From the NCBI GenBank assembly GCA_902569975.1, contig CACFWD010000004.1:1-64000 (forward strand): a stretch of DNA of 64,000 nt, in the 5' to 3' direction. The position numbers and the translations under genes are program-made. The notes under the pieces are model-generated. The model ran no database searches and was not told the DNA's origin. It saw only the letters and a list, made by a program, of their open reading frames with translations. Positions within the stretch are counted from its first letter, which is position 1. Every line of letters begins with the position of its first letter. Below, piece by piece: positions 28,106 through 36,903 of the stretch. Source of the stretch: an uncultured Pelagibacteraceae bacterium. Lineage in GTDB: Bacteria > Pseudomonadota > Alphaproteobacteria > Pelagibacterales > Pelagibacteraceae.

Positions 28106-29548
28106 TTATTCTACTATTAGGGTATCTTTCGATCCTCCGCCTTGAGAACTATTTACGATTGTACTTCCTTTTCTAAGAGCAACTCTAGTTAGGCCACCAG
28201 TTGTTACATAGTTTGTTTTCCCACTTAAAATAAATGGTCTTAAATCCAAATGTCTTGGCTCTATATTTTTTTCGGTAATAGTTGGAGCTGTAGATAGTGT
28301 TTCCAAAGGTTGGGCGATATATTCTCTTGGATTTTTTTTAATTTTCTCGGCTACTTCCGCTCTCTCTTTTAAAGAAGCCTTCGGACCTATCATTATTCCA
28401 TATCCACCGGAAGCATTGGCTGGTTTGACTACTAGTTTTGATAAGTTTTCTAAAACATACTTTTTTTGATTTTTATTATGACATAAATAAGTTTCAACCT
28501 GATTTAATATGGGTTGTTCTCCCAAATAATAAACAATCATTTTATTCACATAAGAATAAACTACCTTATCATCAGCAACACCTGTGCCTATTGCATTGAT
28601 AATACCTACATTCTTTTTTAACCAACACTTAAATAATCCTGGAACACCTATAAGTGAGTCTTTGTTAAAAGCTTTAGGATCTAAAAAATTATCATCTAGT
28701 CTTCTGTATATACAATCAACTTTTAGCGGACCTTTTACTGTTTTCATATAAACATTATCATTTTCAACAAAAAGATCTTTTCCTTCAACCAATGCAACAC
28801 CCATTTGTTCAGCTAAAAAAGAATGTTCAAAATATGCAGAATTATAAATTCCAGGAGTTAATACAACCATGTGCGGGTTAGCAGTTTTTTTCGGTATACA
28901 CTCGTTCATACAATTAAAAAGTTTATTAGTATATTGGTGTATGGATGCAACTTTATACCTTGTAAAAAGTTCAGGAAAGACATCTCTCATTACCATTCTA
29001 TTTTCAAGCATATAAGAAACACCTGAAGGAACTCTAAGATTGTCCTCAAGAACTAAATATTCCCCGCTCTTATTTCTGATTAAATCTACCCCAGATATAT
29101 TCGCCCAAGATTTATATTTTGGTGAAAATCCCTCACATTCCTTTACATAATAGGGTGAATTAAAAATAATTTCTCTAGGTATAATATTGTCTTTAAAAAT
29201 TTTCTTTTGATTATAAACATCATCTATAAATAAATTTAAAGCTTTTACTCTTTGCTTTAGACCTTTGGTTACCTTATTCCATTGTGATTTTGGAATTATC
29301 CTCGGAATAATATCTAATGGCCATTTCTTTTCCTCCGCCCTGTTATTAGCAGCATAAACCCTAAAATTAATACCTCTAGCGCTTATAGTGCTTTGACAAT
29401 TTTTTTCAATTTCTTGAAGTTTATCTTTTCCGTATCTTTCTAAAATATTTGAAATTATAACTGCATGTTTTCTTAGTTTATTCTCACTAGTAAAATAGCC
29501 ATCATATGCTTTAGTAGCATTATAATTATTCCAAAGTTTACCGCTCAT
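28106..29548 (-). CDS. Circularly permuted ATP-grasp protein (DUF404/DUF407 type)
   Basis: The 480-residue protein matches the circularly permuted ATP-grasp family. Recognisable segments are the N-terminal YDGYF, IIPRIIPKSQWN, YLVLEDNLRVPSGVSYMLENR near 168, the DDKVVYSYVN block, VVKPANASGGYGIMIG near 375, and ATP-grasp-like RPFILSGK near the end. The family is predicted to form amide or peptide bonds. It usually occurs with an alpha-E protein, a transglutaminase-like protein and the Anbu protease. Here only Anbu is present, divergently 108 bases away. The substrate is unknown. Confidence 0.85.
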   Translation of the reverse strand: MSGKLWNNYNATKAYDGYFTSENKLRKHAVIISNILERYGKDKLQEIEKNCQSTISARGINFRVYAANNRAEEKKWPLDIIPRIIPKSQWNKVTKGLKQRVKALNLFIDDVYNQKKIFKDNIIPREIIFNSPYYVKECEGFSPKYKSWANISGVDLIRNKSGEYLVLEDNLRVPSGVSYMLENRMVMRDVFPELFTRYKVASIHQYTNKLFNCMNECIPKKTANPHMVVLTPGIYNSAYFEHSFLAEQMGVALVEGKDLFVENDNVYMKTVKGPLKVDCIYRRLDDNFLDPKAFNKDSLIGVPGLFKCWLKKNVGIINAIGTGVADDKVVYSYVNKMIVYYLGEQPILNQVETYLCHNKNQKKYVLENLSKLVVKPANASGGYGIMIGPKASLKERAEVAEKIKKNPREYIAQPLETLSTAPTITEKNIEPRHLDLRPFILSGKTNYVTTGGLTRVALRKGSTIVNSSQGGGSKDTLIVE

Positions 29549-29656
29549 TTGAGGATTTTTTAATAATAAGCTTAAACAATCAATTGCGATCTAGTTATAT
29601 CAGCTATGCTTGAATTTAATTATATGTTACTTAATTATTAATTATTAATAGTTCAA

Positions 29657-30388
29657 ATGACTTACTGTGTTGGAATTAAAGCTCAAGACGGAATTGTTTT
29701 CGCCTCAGACTCTAGAACAAATGCTGGACTAGATAATGTTAATATTTACTCAAAAATGTTTGTTCATGACGTTGGTGATAGGAGTGTCATTATAGTTACT
29801 TCTGGAAACTTAGGTACATCTCAAGCAGTATATAAATCTATTGAAAAAGATCTTAAAGACGACAGCGGAATAATGAATTTAAATACATGTAAAGACTTTG
29901 ATCAAATTGCATCATATATAGGATCTTTAAATATTGAACATTCATCACCTAAAGGAATAAATACTGATACAGTTTTATTGGGATCTACATTTCTAGTTGG
30001 TGGTCAAATCAAAGGTCAACCTTTAGAATTATACTTAGTATACTCGCAAGGAAATTATATAAAACCAGCTGACAGCAAACCTTATTTGGTTATTGGTGAA
30101 GTAAAATACGGCAAACCTATTTTAGATAGAGTTATAAAACCAAGCGTATCTATTGGTGATGCATCACGTTGTGCTCTAATCTCAATGGACTCAACTTTAA
30201 AAAGTGATTTAACCGTTGGCCCTCCTATTGATTTTGCTGTCTATAAAAAAGATGAATATAAAATTGCCTCACAAAAGTGCCTGAATATTACCGATACTGA
30301 ATATTCTAAGGTCTGTGATCAATGGTCGGACGGCATATTTAAAATTTTTGATTCTTTTCCAAGATTTGATTGGGAAGACAAAAAATAA
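29657..30388 (+). CDS. anbu: Anbu-type proteasome-like protease
   Basis: This 243-residue Ntn-hydrolase resembles the 20S proteasome beta subunit and belongs to the bacterial Anbu group. Removing Met1 would expose Thr as the nucleophile (MTYCVGIKAQDG). In that numbering Asp17 lies in FASDSRTNAG and Lys32 in YSKMF, matching the proteasome catalytic trio. Anbu forms helical or ring-like assemblies in studied bacteria. It is divergent from the ATP-grasp gene, its usual genomic partner, so a shared peptide substrate is inferred. There is no propeptide, which agrees with the family. Confidence 0.88.
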   Translation: MTYCVGIKAQDGIVFASDSRTNAGLDNVNIYSKMFVHDVGDRSVIIVTSGNLGTSQAVYKSIEKDLKDDSGIMNLNTCKDFDQIASYIGSLNIEHSSPKGINTDTVLLGSTFLVGGQIKGQPLELYLVYSQGNYIKPADSKPYLVIGEVKYGKPILDRVIKPSVSIGDASRCALISMDSTLKSDLTVGPPIDFAVYKKDEYKIASQKCLNITDTEYSKVCDQWSDGIFKIFDSFPRFDWEDKK

Positions 30389-30458
30389 GATTATTTTTCC
30401 TTTAAACTGTAATAAATTCTTAACATAACTGAAATAATATCAAATAAAGGGAAATTTT

Positions 30459-30680
30459 ATGTTTATAAAAAAATATCTAAAGTGGATCAGTACGTTTTTA
30501 GTTTTAGTAGGAATACTTCTTACAAATTTAAATATATATCCATTAAATATATATTTTCATGGATTGGGAGTTGTTGGATGGACCATTGCAGGATTTGTTA
30601 GCAAAGATAAAGCAATTTTAACTAACTTTGGATTACAAATTCCATTGTTTGTAATTGGTATTTATAAAGTTATTTTTTAA
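30459..30680 (+). CDS. Small membrane protein, unknown function
   Basis: The predicted product is 73 residues with two or three hydrophobic segments (about 8-27, 31-47 and 55-72). It starts at an ATG preceded by AAGGGA with a good seven-base spacing, so it is probably expressed. I do not recognise the family beyond a likely short inner-membrane protein. The stop codon is immediately followed by the arsC start, suggesting one operon of four genes through the NUDIX gene. Confidence 0.7.
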   Translation: MFIKKYLKWISTFLVLVGILLTNLNIYPLNIYFHGLGVVGWTIAGFVSKDKAILTNFGLQIPLFVIGIYKVIF

Positions 30681-31112
30681 ATGAAGAATGTTTTGTTCGT
30701 ATGTACAGGTAATTCAGCAAGAAGTATTATTGCTGAAAGTATAATAAATAACGAGTATGACGATATGTATAAAGGTTTTAGTGCTGGGAGTAATCCAACA
30801 GGAAAAATTAATGAAGATGTGAAGAATTATTTATTATCAAAACATTATGATCTTTCAAATTATAGATCTAAAAATTTTAATGAGTTCGTTAATAATCAAA
30901 TTAAAATGGATTACGTGATTACAGTTTGTAATAATGCCAATAACGAAGTCTGCCCTATTTGGCCAAATAAAGATCAGATAATTCATTGGGACATAGAGGA
31001 TCCTGTTAAATTACTTAATGAAACAAATGATTTAAATAAAAAAGATGAAATAATTGAAAAAGTTTTTAACCATATTAATAAAAATATAAAGAAATTACTT
31101 AATGAAAAATAA
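30681..31112 (+). CDS. arsC: Arsenate reductase, low-molecular-weight phosphatase type
   Basis: The 143-residue protein has the phosphate-loop motif CTGNSAR (Cys8 to Arg14) at its N-terminus, and Cys83 and Cys91 in ITVCNNANNEVC. Thioredoxin-linked ArsC enzymes use a P-loop Cys and two such downstream cysteines to reduce arsenate to arsenite. The next gene is an aquaporin, which can release arsenite, and this arrangement supports arsenic detoxification. A plain protein tyrosine phosphatase is less likely given the extra cysteines. No arsR repressor is adjacent. Confidence 0.87.
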   Translation: MKNVLFVCTGNSARSIIAESIINNEYDDMYKGFSAGSNPTGKINEDVKNYLLSKHYDLSNYRSKNFNEFVNNQIKMDYVITVCNNANNEVCPIWPNKDQIIHWDIEDPVKLLNETNDLNKKDEIIEKVFNHINKNIKKLLNEK

Positions 31113-31761
31113 AAGTCGTTATTTTCTTGCTGAACTATTAGGCAGTTGTTTTTTAGTAATGATTATTGTTGGTTCAGGTTTAATGGCTGAAAACTTAACC
31201 AATGACGTTGCTGTGATGTTAATTGCAAACACAATAGCAACAGGAGCAGGTTTATTTGTCCTTATTACAGTATTTGCTGATGTATCAGGAGCTCACTTTA
31301 ATCCATTTGTAAGTATCGCAATGGCAATAACAGGCAAATTAAAAAAGAAACTATTACCCTACTATATTATTGCTCAATTGGTTGGTTGCTTAATTGGTGT
31401 TGGTTTAGCCAATTTCTTTTTTGAACATGAAATTTATGAATTATCTACTAAATCAAGAGATGGAATTTATATATTTACATCTGAGGTAATAGCAACATTA
31501 GGACTTATAGTGATAATTTTTGGTTCAATGAAGTCAGGTAAAATTACTGTTGCTGCTAGTGTTGGTCTTTATATTACTGCTGGTTATTGGTTTACTTCTT
31601 CAACTTCTTTTGCAAATCCAGCTGTTGCAATTGCTAGAACATTTACAGAGTCATTTACTGGTATTAGTTATTTAAATACTCCTTATTATATTTTAGCCGA
31701 GCTTATAGGAATGTTAATTGCTGTATTTATTGTTAAAAAGTTATTTTTAGAGAAAAATTGA
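31102..31761 (+). CDS. aqpS: Aquaporin-family channel, probable arsenite exit channel
   Basis: The 219-residue MIP-family protein has six membrane segments and two half-helix loops. The first NPA box is altered to NPF (67-69), and the second is NPA (172-174) followed by VAIAR, with the selectivity-filter Arg179. Its start lies inside the arsC coding end (11-base overlap). In Sinorhizobium a similarly placed AqpS lets arsenite leave the cell down its gradient. That role is inferred here from the overlap with arsC; water or glycerol transport cannot be excluded. Confidence 0.82.
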   Translation: MKNKSRYFLAELLGSCFLVMIIVGSGLMAENLTNDVAVMLIANTIATGAGLFVLITVFADVSGAHFNPFVSIAMAITGKLKKKLLPYYIIAQLVGCLIGVGLANFFFEHEIYELSTKSRDGIYIFTSEVIATLGLIVIIFGSMKSGKITVAASVGLYITAGYWFTSSTSFANPAVAIARTFTESFTGISYLNTPYYILAELIGMLIAVFIVKKLFLEKN

Positions 31762-32249
31762 AAAATATAAAACTTACCAATCAAATAAGTTTGATTAACA
31801 AAAAATTTAAGAAAAAAGAGTTTTATCATTATCTTAAAACTTCTAATCTTTCATTAGTAATACCTAAGATTAAAGACAAATATATAGTAGTTTCTCAAAA
31901 AAGAGTTCCAATTAATAAAATTAATTATGAGTTTCCTTCTGGCATAGTAGAAATAAAAGAAACAACTCTGCAATCAGCTTATAAGGAATTAAAAGAAGAA
32001 ACAGGGTATAAATCAAGATCAAAATTGAGTAAAATTATAACTTTTTATACTGAGCCTGGACGACTAACTACTAAAATTACTGGTTATTTTACGAAAGACT
32101 TAATTAAAATTTCGAAACCAGAACAAGGTATTAGAATTCATCTTTTTAATCAAAGAGACATATTTAAATTAATATTAAATCAAAAATTTAATAATAGTTC
32201 TCATATAGCAATGTTTTTATATCTAATAACAAATCTTAAAAATCAATAA
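31758..32249 (+). CDS. NUDIX hydrolase, ADP-ribose pyrophosphatase-like
   Basis: This 163-residue protein carries a NUDIX box at about residues 62-84. It keeps the G-x5-E-x7-xE-x2-EE-x-G spacing (GIVEIKE ... KELKEETGY), with Lys in place of the usual Arg of the REU element. The following TEPGRLTTKITGYF segment resembles ADP-sugar pyrophosphatases. It would hydrolyse a nucleoside diphosphate linked to another group. The start is TTG at 31758, overlapping the aquaporin stop; no ATG precedes the box. Relation to the arsenic genes is unclear. Confidence 0.78.
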   Translation: MKNIKLTNQISLINKKFKKKEFYHYLKTSNLSLVIPKIKDKYIVVSQKRVPINKINYEFPSGIVEIKETTLQSAYKELKEETGYKSRSKLSKIITFYTEPGRLTTKITGYFTKDLIKISKPEQGIRIHLFNQRDIFKLILNQKFNNSSHIAMFLYLITNLKNQ

Positions 32250-32328
32250 ACTACAGGTTGTATTAAATTAACTTTCAGATTTATAAATTATGTGATTAAA
32301 TTAATCATCTAAAAATTTGGAGGTAGAG

Positions 32329-32538
32329 ATGGGAAAAAAATTAAAAAAAAATGAGAAGAAAAAAACAAAAATTTTAAAAGCAATTGATAGACTGAAAAAC
32401 AAAATTACGGCTAAAGAAAAAAAATTGTCAAAAGTTAATATTAAAATTGCTGGTTTAGAAAAAAAGGTTGCAGAAAAAAAAGCAAAAAAGCTTGCTAAGA
32501 AAAATGCAAAGCAGTCTCCTGCATCTATAAATAATTAA
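32329..32538 (+). CDS. Lys-rich small coiled-coil protein, unknown function
   Basis: The product is 69 residues and extremely basic, with long runs of Lys. Heptad-like Leu/Ile spacing over about residues 15-55 suggests a single helix or coiled coil. The frame opens at a TTG at 32317, but a strong GGAGG (32319-32323) is spaced for ATG at 32329, which is taken as the start. The strong ribosome-binding site argues for real expression. Charge and size are consistent with a nucleic-acid- or ribosome-associated protein, but no family is recognised. Confidence 0.6.
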   Translation: MGKKLKKNEKKKTKILKAIDRLKNKITAKEKKLSKVNIKIAGLEKKVAEKKAKKLAKKNAKQSPASINN

Positions 32539-32553
32539 TATCAAAAAAATCGT

Positions 32554-32588
32554 CTTTCCCCCTTCTTAGTTTAAGAGAAGGAAGAAAG
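32554..32588 (+). other. RNA hairpin candidate after the Lys-rich gene
   Basis: CTTTC (32554-32558) pairs with GAAAG (32584-32588), and CCTTCT (32561-32566) pairs with AGAAGG (32576-32581). A 2x2 internal loop (CC/AA) separates the two helices, with a nine-base loop. It is GC-richer than its surroundings. No T-run follows on the plus strand, so it is not a classical terminator. It may protect the 3' end of the upstream mRNA or structure the leader of the short frame at 32622. Confidence 0.45.
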
Positions 32589-32621
32589 TAGTTAATTAAC
32601 AAAATTTAACGGGGAAAAATA

Positions 32622-32699
32622 ATGATTTTATTTCAAATTTTGTTAAGTCTTTATAGATTAACTAAGTTACAAAATTATTTACTTATTGTTAAAGTTTAA
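32622..32699 (+). CDS. Candidate 25-residue hydrophobic microprotein
   Basis: A short open frame starts with ATG at 32622 behind GGGGAA (32611-32616), a plausible ribosome-binding site in a region where such G-runs are rare. The product begins MILFQILLSLYRL and is rich in Leu/Ile with a few Lys/Arg, compatible with a membrane-associated helix. It lies 33 bases after a hairpin and ends just before the 3' end of convergent ppx. Chance occurrence is possible. No homology is claimed. Confidence 0.3.
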   Translation: MILFQILLSLYRLTKLQNYLLIVKV

Positions 32700-32710
32700 T
32701 TAACTTAAGT

Positions 32711-34222
32711 TTATTTTGAATTATTAGAATAAATTACTCTTGGTTCTAAAAATAATTCTCTAGCAAGAGCTTTAAATCTTTTGGTAACTTGTTTTGAGAT
32801 TATTTCTTGATGTTGTGATGGAATTTTTAAAAATACAGCATTACCTCTTTTATACAATTTAAACTCTTCAAGAAATATCGTAGATATCGAGGTCAATGAT
32901 TGTGAAAATCTCAATGCTGCTCCAACTTGTTTGCTTGAAAAAATTTCATTATTATTCAAAAAAGTTAGATACTCCATCTTTGGATTATACTTGATACTAC
33001 AGTACCGCCAATAGCATGACAAAGCTAATTGTATTCTTTCTTTATGAGTCAATCTGAGTAACGGAGTATTTATCGTTTCTTGAAATACCAATTCAGCTTT
33101 TTGAAATGCTCCTAATCCCCAGTCCATATGACTTAATACACATGCCAGATATAATAATTTCTTATTAAAGTGCTCATTACCCTCAAAAACTGGCTGAATA
33201 AATTCATAATATTTTTTATAATTTGATCCTAGATCACCTCTTTTTTGCGCAACCTTCTCAAGTGCTTTATAAAAGATTTCAGATTCTTTTACATCTTTAA
33301 AATAATCAATTGATAAAGATCCTTCTCGCAAACCACTGATAGAACAAATTATATTTTTTGGATTTGAAACTTTCATAATTTCATCAAGTATAATACAGCT
33401 ATAAGGTAAATACGGTGTTCTAGATTTTGAAATATACTCAACTGTTTTAAGTTTGGATTTATTAAAAGAAGAAATTTTTTCAACAAACTTAGATAAAACG
33501 TTATTATCAATACTATATTGATGGATTATATGTACTGGATGATTATTTTGAAAAAGATGTAACTTAAATAATGCACGCCAAGTACCTCCAACTAAATATA
33601 AATTATTAAACTTCTTTTTTGAGATCCATTTTTCATCTCTTAATAATTTTTTAATATATTTTGCTAAATTTCTTTTTTTAACAATAGGATTATTCATTAA
33701 TCTTAAGACACCAACGGGTAAAGAGGTCTTATTTGTTACTATATTGTTTTCAACTCGGGCTAACTCCAAACTACCCCCACCTAGATCAGCAACTAATCCA
33801 TCAACATTTTCAAAACCTATTTTTACTCCCTCAGCTGAGTATGTAGCTTCTTCTTCGCCTGATAATATATTAATCTTAGTTTTAAAAAGTTTTTCAACTT
33901 CATCAATAAAAGGTTTTGTATCAGTTGCTTCTCTTATAACTGCTGTTGCAATAATCTTTAGATTTGTGATTTTTGAAACATTTAAAATTTCAGAAAATCT
34001 TTTTAAAACTTTTAAAGCATATTCAGTACCAGATCTGTGAAGTTTTTTCGATTTATCTAAATTTTTTCCAAGTTCACAAACAGCTTTTTCATTAAAAAAA
34101 GGCACACGAGAAGAACTGAAATCTTCATAAATTAGCATTCTTATAGAGTTTGATCCAATGTCTATTATAGCTAATTTTGTCTGTTTAAATTTTAAACTAT
34201 TTTTACTTTTAATTACTTCCAC
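32711..34222 (-). CDS. ppx: Exopolyphosphatase / guanosine pentaphosphatase family
   Basis: The 503-residue protein is of the Ppx/GppA type. The actin-like phosphatase domain begins LAIIDIGSNSIRMLIYED, with GEEEAYSAEG-like (SGEEEATYSAEG) and DLGGGSLELA motifs that bind phosphate. The C-terminal part resembles the HD-like helical domain of longer Ppx proteins. It removes terminal phosphates from polyphosphate or pppGpp. The start is GTG at 34222, inside the 3' end of ppk (14-base overlap), so polyphosphate synthesis and breakdown genes are co-transcribed. Confidence 0.9.
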   Translation of the reverse strand: MEVIKSKNSLKFKQTKLAIIDIGSNSIRMLIYEDFSSSRVPFFNEKAVCELGKNLDKSKKLHRSGTEYALKVLKRFSEILNVSKITNLKIIATAVIREATDTKPFIDEVEKLFKTKINILSGEEEATYSAEGVKIGFENVDGLVADLGGGSLELARVENNIVTNKTSLPVGVLRLMNNPIVKKRNLAKYIKKLLRDEKWISKKKFNNLYLVGGTWRALFKLHLFQNNHPVHIIHQYSIDNNVLSKFVEKISSFNKSKLKTVEYISKSRTPYLPYSCIILDEIMKVSNPKNIICSISGLREGSLSIDYFKDVKESEIFYKALEKVAQKRGDLGSNYKKYYEFIQPVFEGNEHFNKKLLYLACVLSHMDWGLGAFQKAELVFQETINTPLLRLTHKERIQLALSCYWRYCSIKYNPKMEYLTFLNNNEIFSSKQVGAALRFSQSLTSISTIFLEEFKLYKRGNAVFLKIPSQHQEIISKQVTKRFKALARELFLEPRVIYSNNSK

Positions 34223-36365
34223 TTTTAATCAATCTTAAGTGCAGTTGTTTAGGCTGCATTTTTAATTTAGCCTTACCTCTTCCAGATAAGCTCGGATTAT
34301 TCATAAAATATTCATGAGCTGAAAAAGAATCGTTCTTACTATATTTAATTTTTTTATAATTACCATCAGCATTGAGCTCCCAGCTCTGATTAGTATCAAG
34401 ATAATTTGCTAACATTATTTGATCTAAAATCTGTTCATGAACAGTTTCATTTTCAATTGGAACTAGAAGTTCTACTCTTCTATTTAAATTTCTCGGCATT
34501 AAATCAGCTGAAGAAATATATACTTTTGCATTTCTATTAGGCATGTTTTTAGTGCCGTTACTAAAACAATAAATTCTAGAATGCTCTAAAAATCTTCCTA
34601 TGATACTTTTTACAACTATGTTTTCTGATCTATCTTTAACTCCTGGTCTTAAACAACAAACACCTCTCACAAATAAATGAATTTTTACACCAGCATTTGA
34701 AGCTTCATAAAATTTATCAATAATTTCTGGATCTACTAAAGAGTTCATTTTTGCCCAAATAACTGCAAATTTTCCATTTTTAGAATTTCTAATTTCAGCA
34801 TCAATATTTTCATTTAAAGTTTGCCTCATATTTACTGGCGAAATAGAAATTTTATTAAGATTTTTTGGTTTTGCGTATCCTGTTACATAATTAAAAAACT
34901 TTTCAACATCTGACGCCATTTTCTTATCACAACTAAATAAAGATAAATCAGTATAAATTTTAGCATTTACAGGATGATAATTGCCGGTTCCTAAATGAAA
35001 ATAAGTTTGTATTTTTCCTTGTTCTCTTCTTAAAACTAATGATGATTTTGCATGGGTTTTATATTTAGCAAAACCATAAACAATTTGGACACCTACTTTT
35101 TCTAAACTTCTTGATAGTTGAATATTAGCTTCCTCATCAAATCTAGCTTTAATTTCAATTAAAGCGGTAACTGTTTTTCCGTTTTCTGCTGCTGTTATTA
35201 AAGCTTTAACAATTGGTGAGTCTAGAGTTGTTCTATATAGAGTTTGTTTTATAGCTATAACTTTTTTATCATTTGCTGCTTGGTTTAAAAATTCAATTAC
35301 TGAGTCAAATGTTTCAAAAGGATGATGAACAACTAAATCTTTCTTTTTAATAGTTTCAAAAAAATTATCATTATATTCTTTTAATCTTTCAACTTCTCTA
35401 GGTGTAAAATGTTTAAATCTTAATTTTGGATTTTTTACTTTACATATTTGATCTATATCTTGAATTCCAACAAGGCCAGCAACATCATAAATATAGTCAG
35501 GATTTATGTCTAATTTATTAGTTATAAATCTTACCAATTCATTATCACTATTTTCAAGAACCTCTAAACGAACAATATCACCCGTTCTACGTCTTTTTAA
35601 AGCCAATTCAAAAGATCTAACTAAATCTTCTGCTTCCTCTTGAATCTCTACATCGCTGTCTCTTATTACTCTAAAAATCATTTTTTTTTCTAAATCATGA
35701 TCTGGAAAAATTTCATTAGCAAAAAAACTTATTATGTCATCTAGAATAACAAACTTCTTATGATTTTTAGAAGACTCTATTTCAATAAATCTAGATAATG
35801 CTTTTGGTATTACAATTATTGAGTTTAAAATCCTTTTTTTATTTTTTTTTCTTAACTTCATTACAATTGCTCTTCCTTGATTGATTATAAAAGGAAATGG
35901 GTGTGCAGGATCAATTGCTGATGGTGTTAGTAAAGGGTAAATCTCTTCTTTAAATATTTCTAGAAGTTTTTTTTTATCCTTAGTATTTAAATTAACTGGT
36001 TTAACTAAACTGATATTATTTTTTTTTAATTCCATAATCAGTTGAATAAAAATTTTGTTCTGTTTTTTTAATAGATTCTTAGTTTCAAGCACTACCTCAT
36101 CCATTTGCTCTTCAGGTGTCAAACCATCAGAACTTAATGAGTCAACTTCTTGTTTTATTTGACTATATAATCCAGCAACTCGGACCATAAAAAATTCATC
36201 TAGATTAGACCCAGCAATTGATAAAAACTTTACTCTTTCATAAAGAGGATTTTCGATATTTTGTGCCTCTAAAAGTACTCTGTCGTTGAATTTTAACCAA
36301 GAAAGCTCTCTATTTATATATCTAGATTTCAGCTCTTCTTTATGTTGTTTTTTTAAAGCAGTCAT
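34209..36365 (-). CDS. ppk: Polyphosphate kinase 1
   Basis: This 718-residue enzyme reversibly makes polyphosphate from ATP. It begins with the PPK1 signature YINRELSWLKFNDRVL, and the catalytic core contains KTHAKSSLVLRRE, whose His is the phospho-acceptor equivalent, followed by YFHLGTGNYHP. A second HxK-type region (LEHSRIYCFSNG) lies near 590. Length and motifs are standard. The gene heads the ppk-ppx pair and is divergent from sixA with only 13 bases between start codons, so the promoter must lie inside one of the two coding regions. Confidence 0.96.
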   Translation of the reverse strand: MTALKKQHKEELKSRYINRELSWLKFNDRVLLEAQNIENPLYERVKFLSIAGSNLDEFFMVRVAGLYSQIKQEVDSLSSDGLTPEEQMDEVVLETKNLLKKQNKIFIQLIMELKKNNISLVKPVNLNTKDKKKLLEIFKEEIYPLLTPSAIDPAHPFPFIINQGRAIVMKLRKKNKKRILNSIIVIPKALSRFIEIESSKNHKKFVILDDIISFFANEIFPDHDLEKKMIFRVIRDSDVEIQEEAEDLVRSFELALKRRRTGDIVRLEVLENSDNELVRFITNKLDINPDYIYDVAGLVGIQDIDQICKVKNPKLRFKHFTPREVERLKEYNDNFFETIKKKDLVVHHPFETFDSVIEFLNQAANDKKVIAIKQTLYRTTLDSPIVKALITAAENGKTVTALIEIKARFDEEANIQLSRSLEKVGVQIVYGFAKYKTHAKSSLVLRREQGKIQTYFHLGTGNYHPVNAKIYTDLSLFSCDKKMASDVEKFFNYVTGYAKPKNLNKISISPVNMRQTLNENIDAEIRNSKNGKFAVIWAKMNSLVDPEIIDKFYEASNAGVKIHLFVRGVCCLRPGVKDRSENIVVKSIIGRFLEHSRIYCFSNGTKNMPNRNAKVYISSADLMPRNLNRRVELLVPIENETVHEQILDQIMLANYLDTNQSWELNADGNYKKIKYSKNDSFSAHEYFMNNPSLSGRGKAKLKMQPKQLHLRLIKSGSN

Positions 36366-36378
36366 ATATTTAAATTTT

Positions 36379-36903
36379 ATGTATCAATTATACGTCATGA
36401 GACACGCAAAATCTAGTTGGGATGATTTAAGTATTAATGATTTTGATAGACCACTTAGTAAAAGAGGCAAGAGAAATGCAAAAATGATTTGTGAATTTTT
36501 TGTTAAAAAAAAATTTAAATTTGATTATGCATTAATTTCATCATCAAAAAGAACAAAAAAAACTTTTCAAATTTTGTCCAAGAAAATTAATAAACCAAAA
36601 AAAGTTAATTTTTCAAAAGATTTATATTTAGTTGATGAGAATGCAATTATAAAAAAAATTAAAGAAATATCCAGTGAATATAAATCAATTTTGATTATAA
36701 ACCATGAACCATCAGTGAAAAATTTAGTACGAAATCTTACAAAAAATCATAATACGAATAATTTTAAACTAATGAATTATAAATTCCCAACAGCAGCATT
36801 TGCAAAAATTGAGTTTGATATTAAATCCTGGAATGAAGTTGAGAAAAAAGGAGTATTAAAAGAATTTATAAGGCCCAAAGATCTTCAAGATTCTAAAGAA
36901 TAA
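36379..36903 (+). CDS. sixA: SixA-type phosphohistidine phosphatase
   Basis: A 174-residue histidine phosphatase with the RHG-type motif YVMRHAKSSWDDL at the N-terminus and the second catalytic His in INHEPSVKNLVRNL. SixA members dephosphorylate phosphohistidine proteins, including HPt/PTS components. The open frame extends upstream to 36286 across the ppk start, but that part has no family resemblance. ATG at 36379 gives the expected beginning. The 3' end overlaps convergent phoB by 19 bases. The substrate here is unknown. Confidence 0.85.
   Translation: MYQLYVMRHAKSSWDDLSINDFDRPLSKRGKRNAKMICEFFVKKKFKFDYALISSSKRTKKTFQILSKKINKPKKVNFSKDLYLVDENAIIKKIKEISSEYKSILIINHEPSVKNLVRNLTKNHNTNNFKLMNYKFPTAAFAKIEFDIKSWNEVEKKGVLKEFIRPKDLQDSKE

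Noticed and set aside
30381-30401. AT-only hairpin after the Anbu gene as a terminator
   Set aside because: Stem AAAAATAA/TTATTTTT has no GC pairs; such sequences arise often in DNA of this composition.
36286-36378. N-terminal extension of the sixA frame across the ppk start
   Set aside because: The extra 31 residues do not resemble histidine phosphatases, and the family N-terminus begins exactly at the ATG at 36379.
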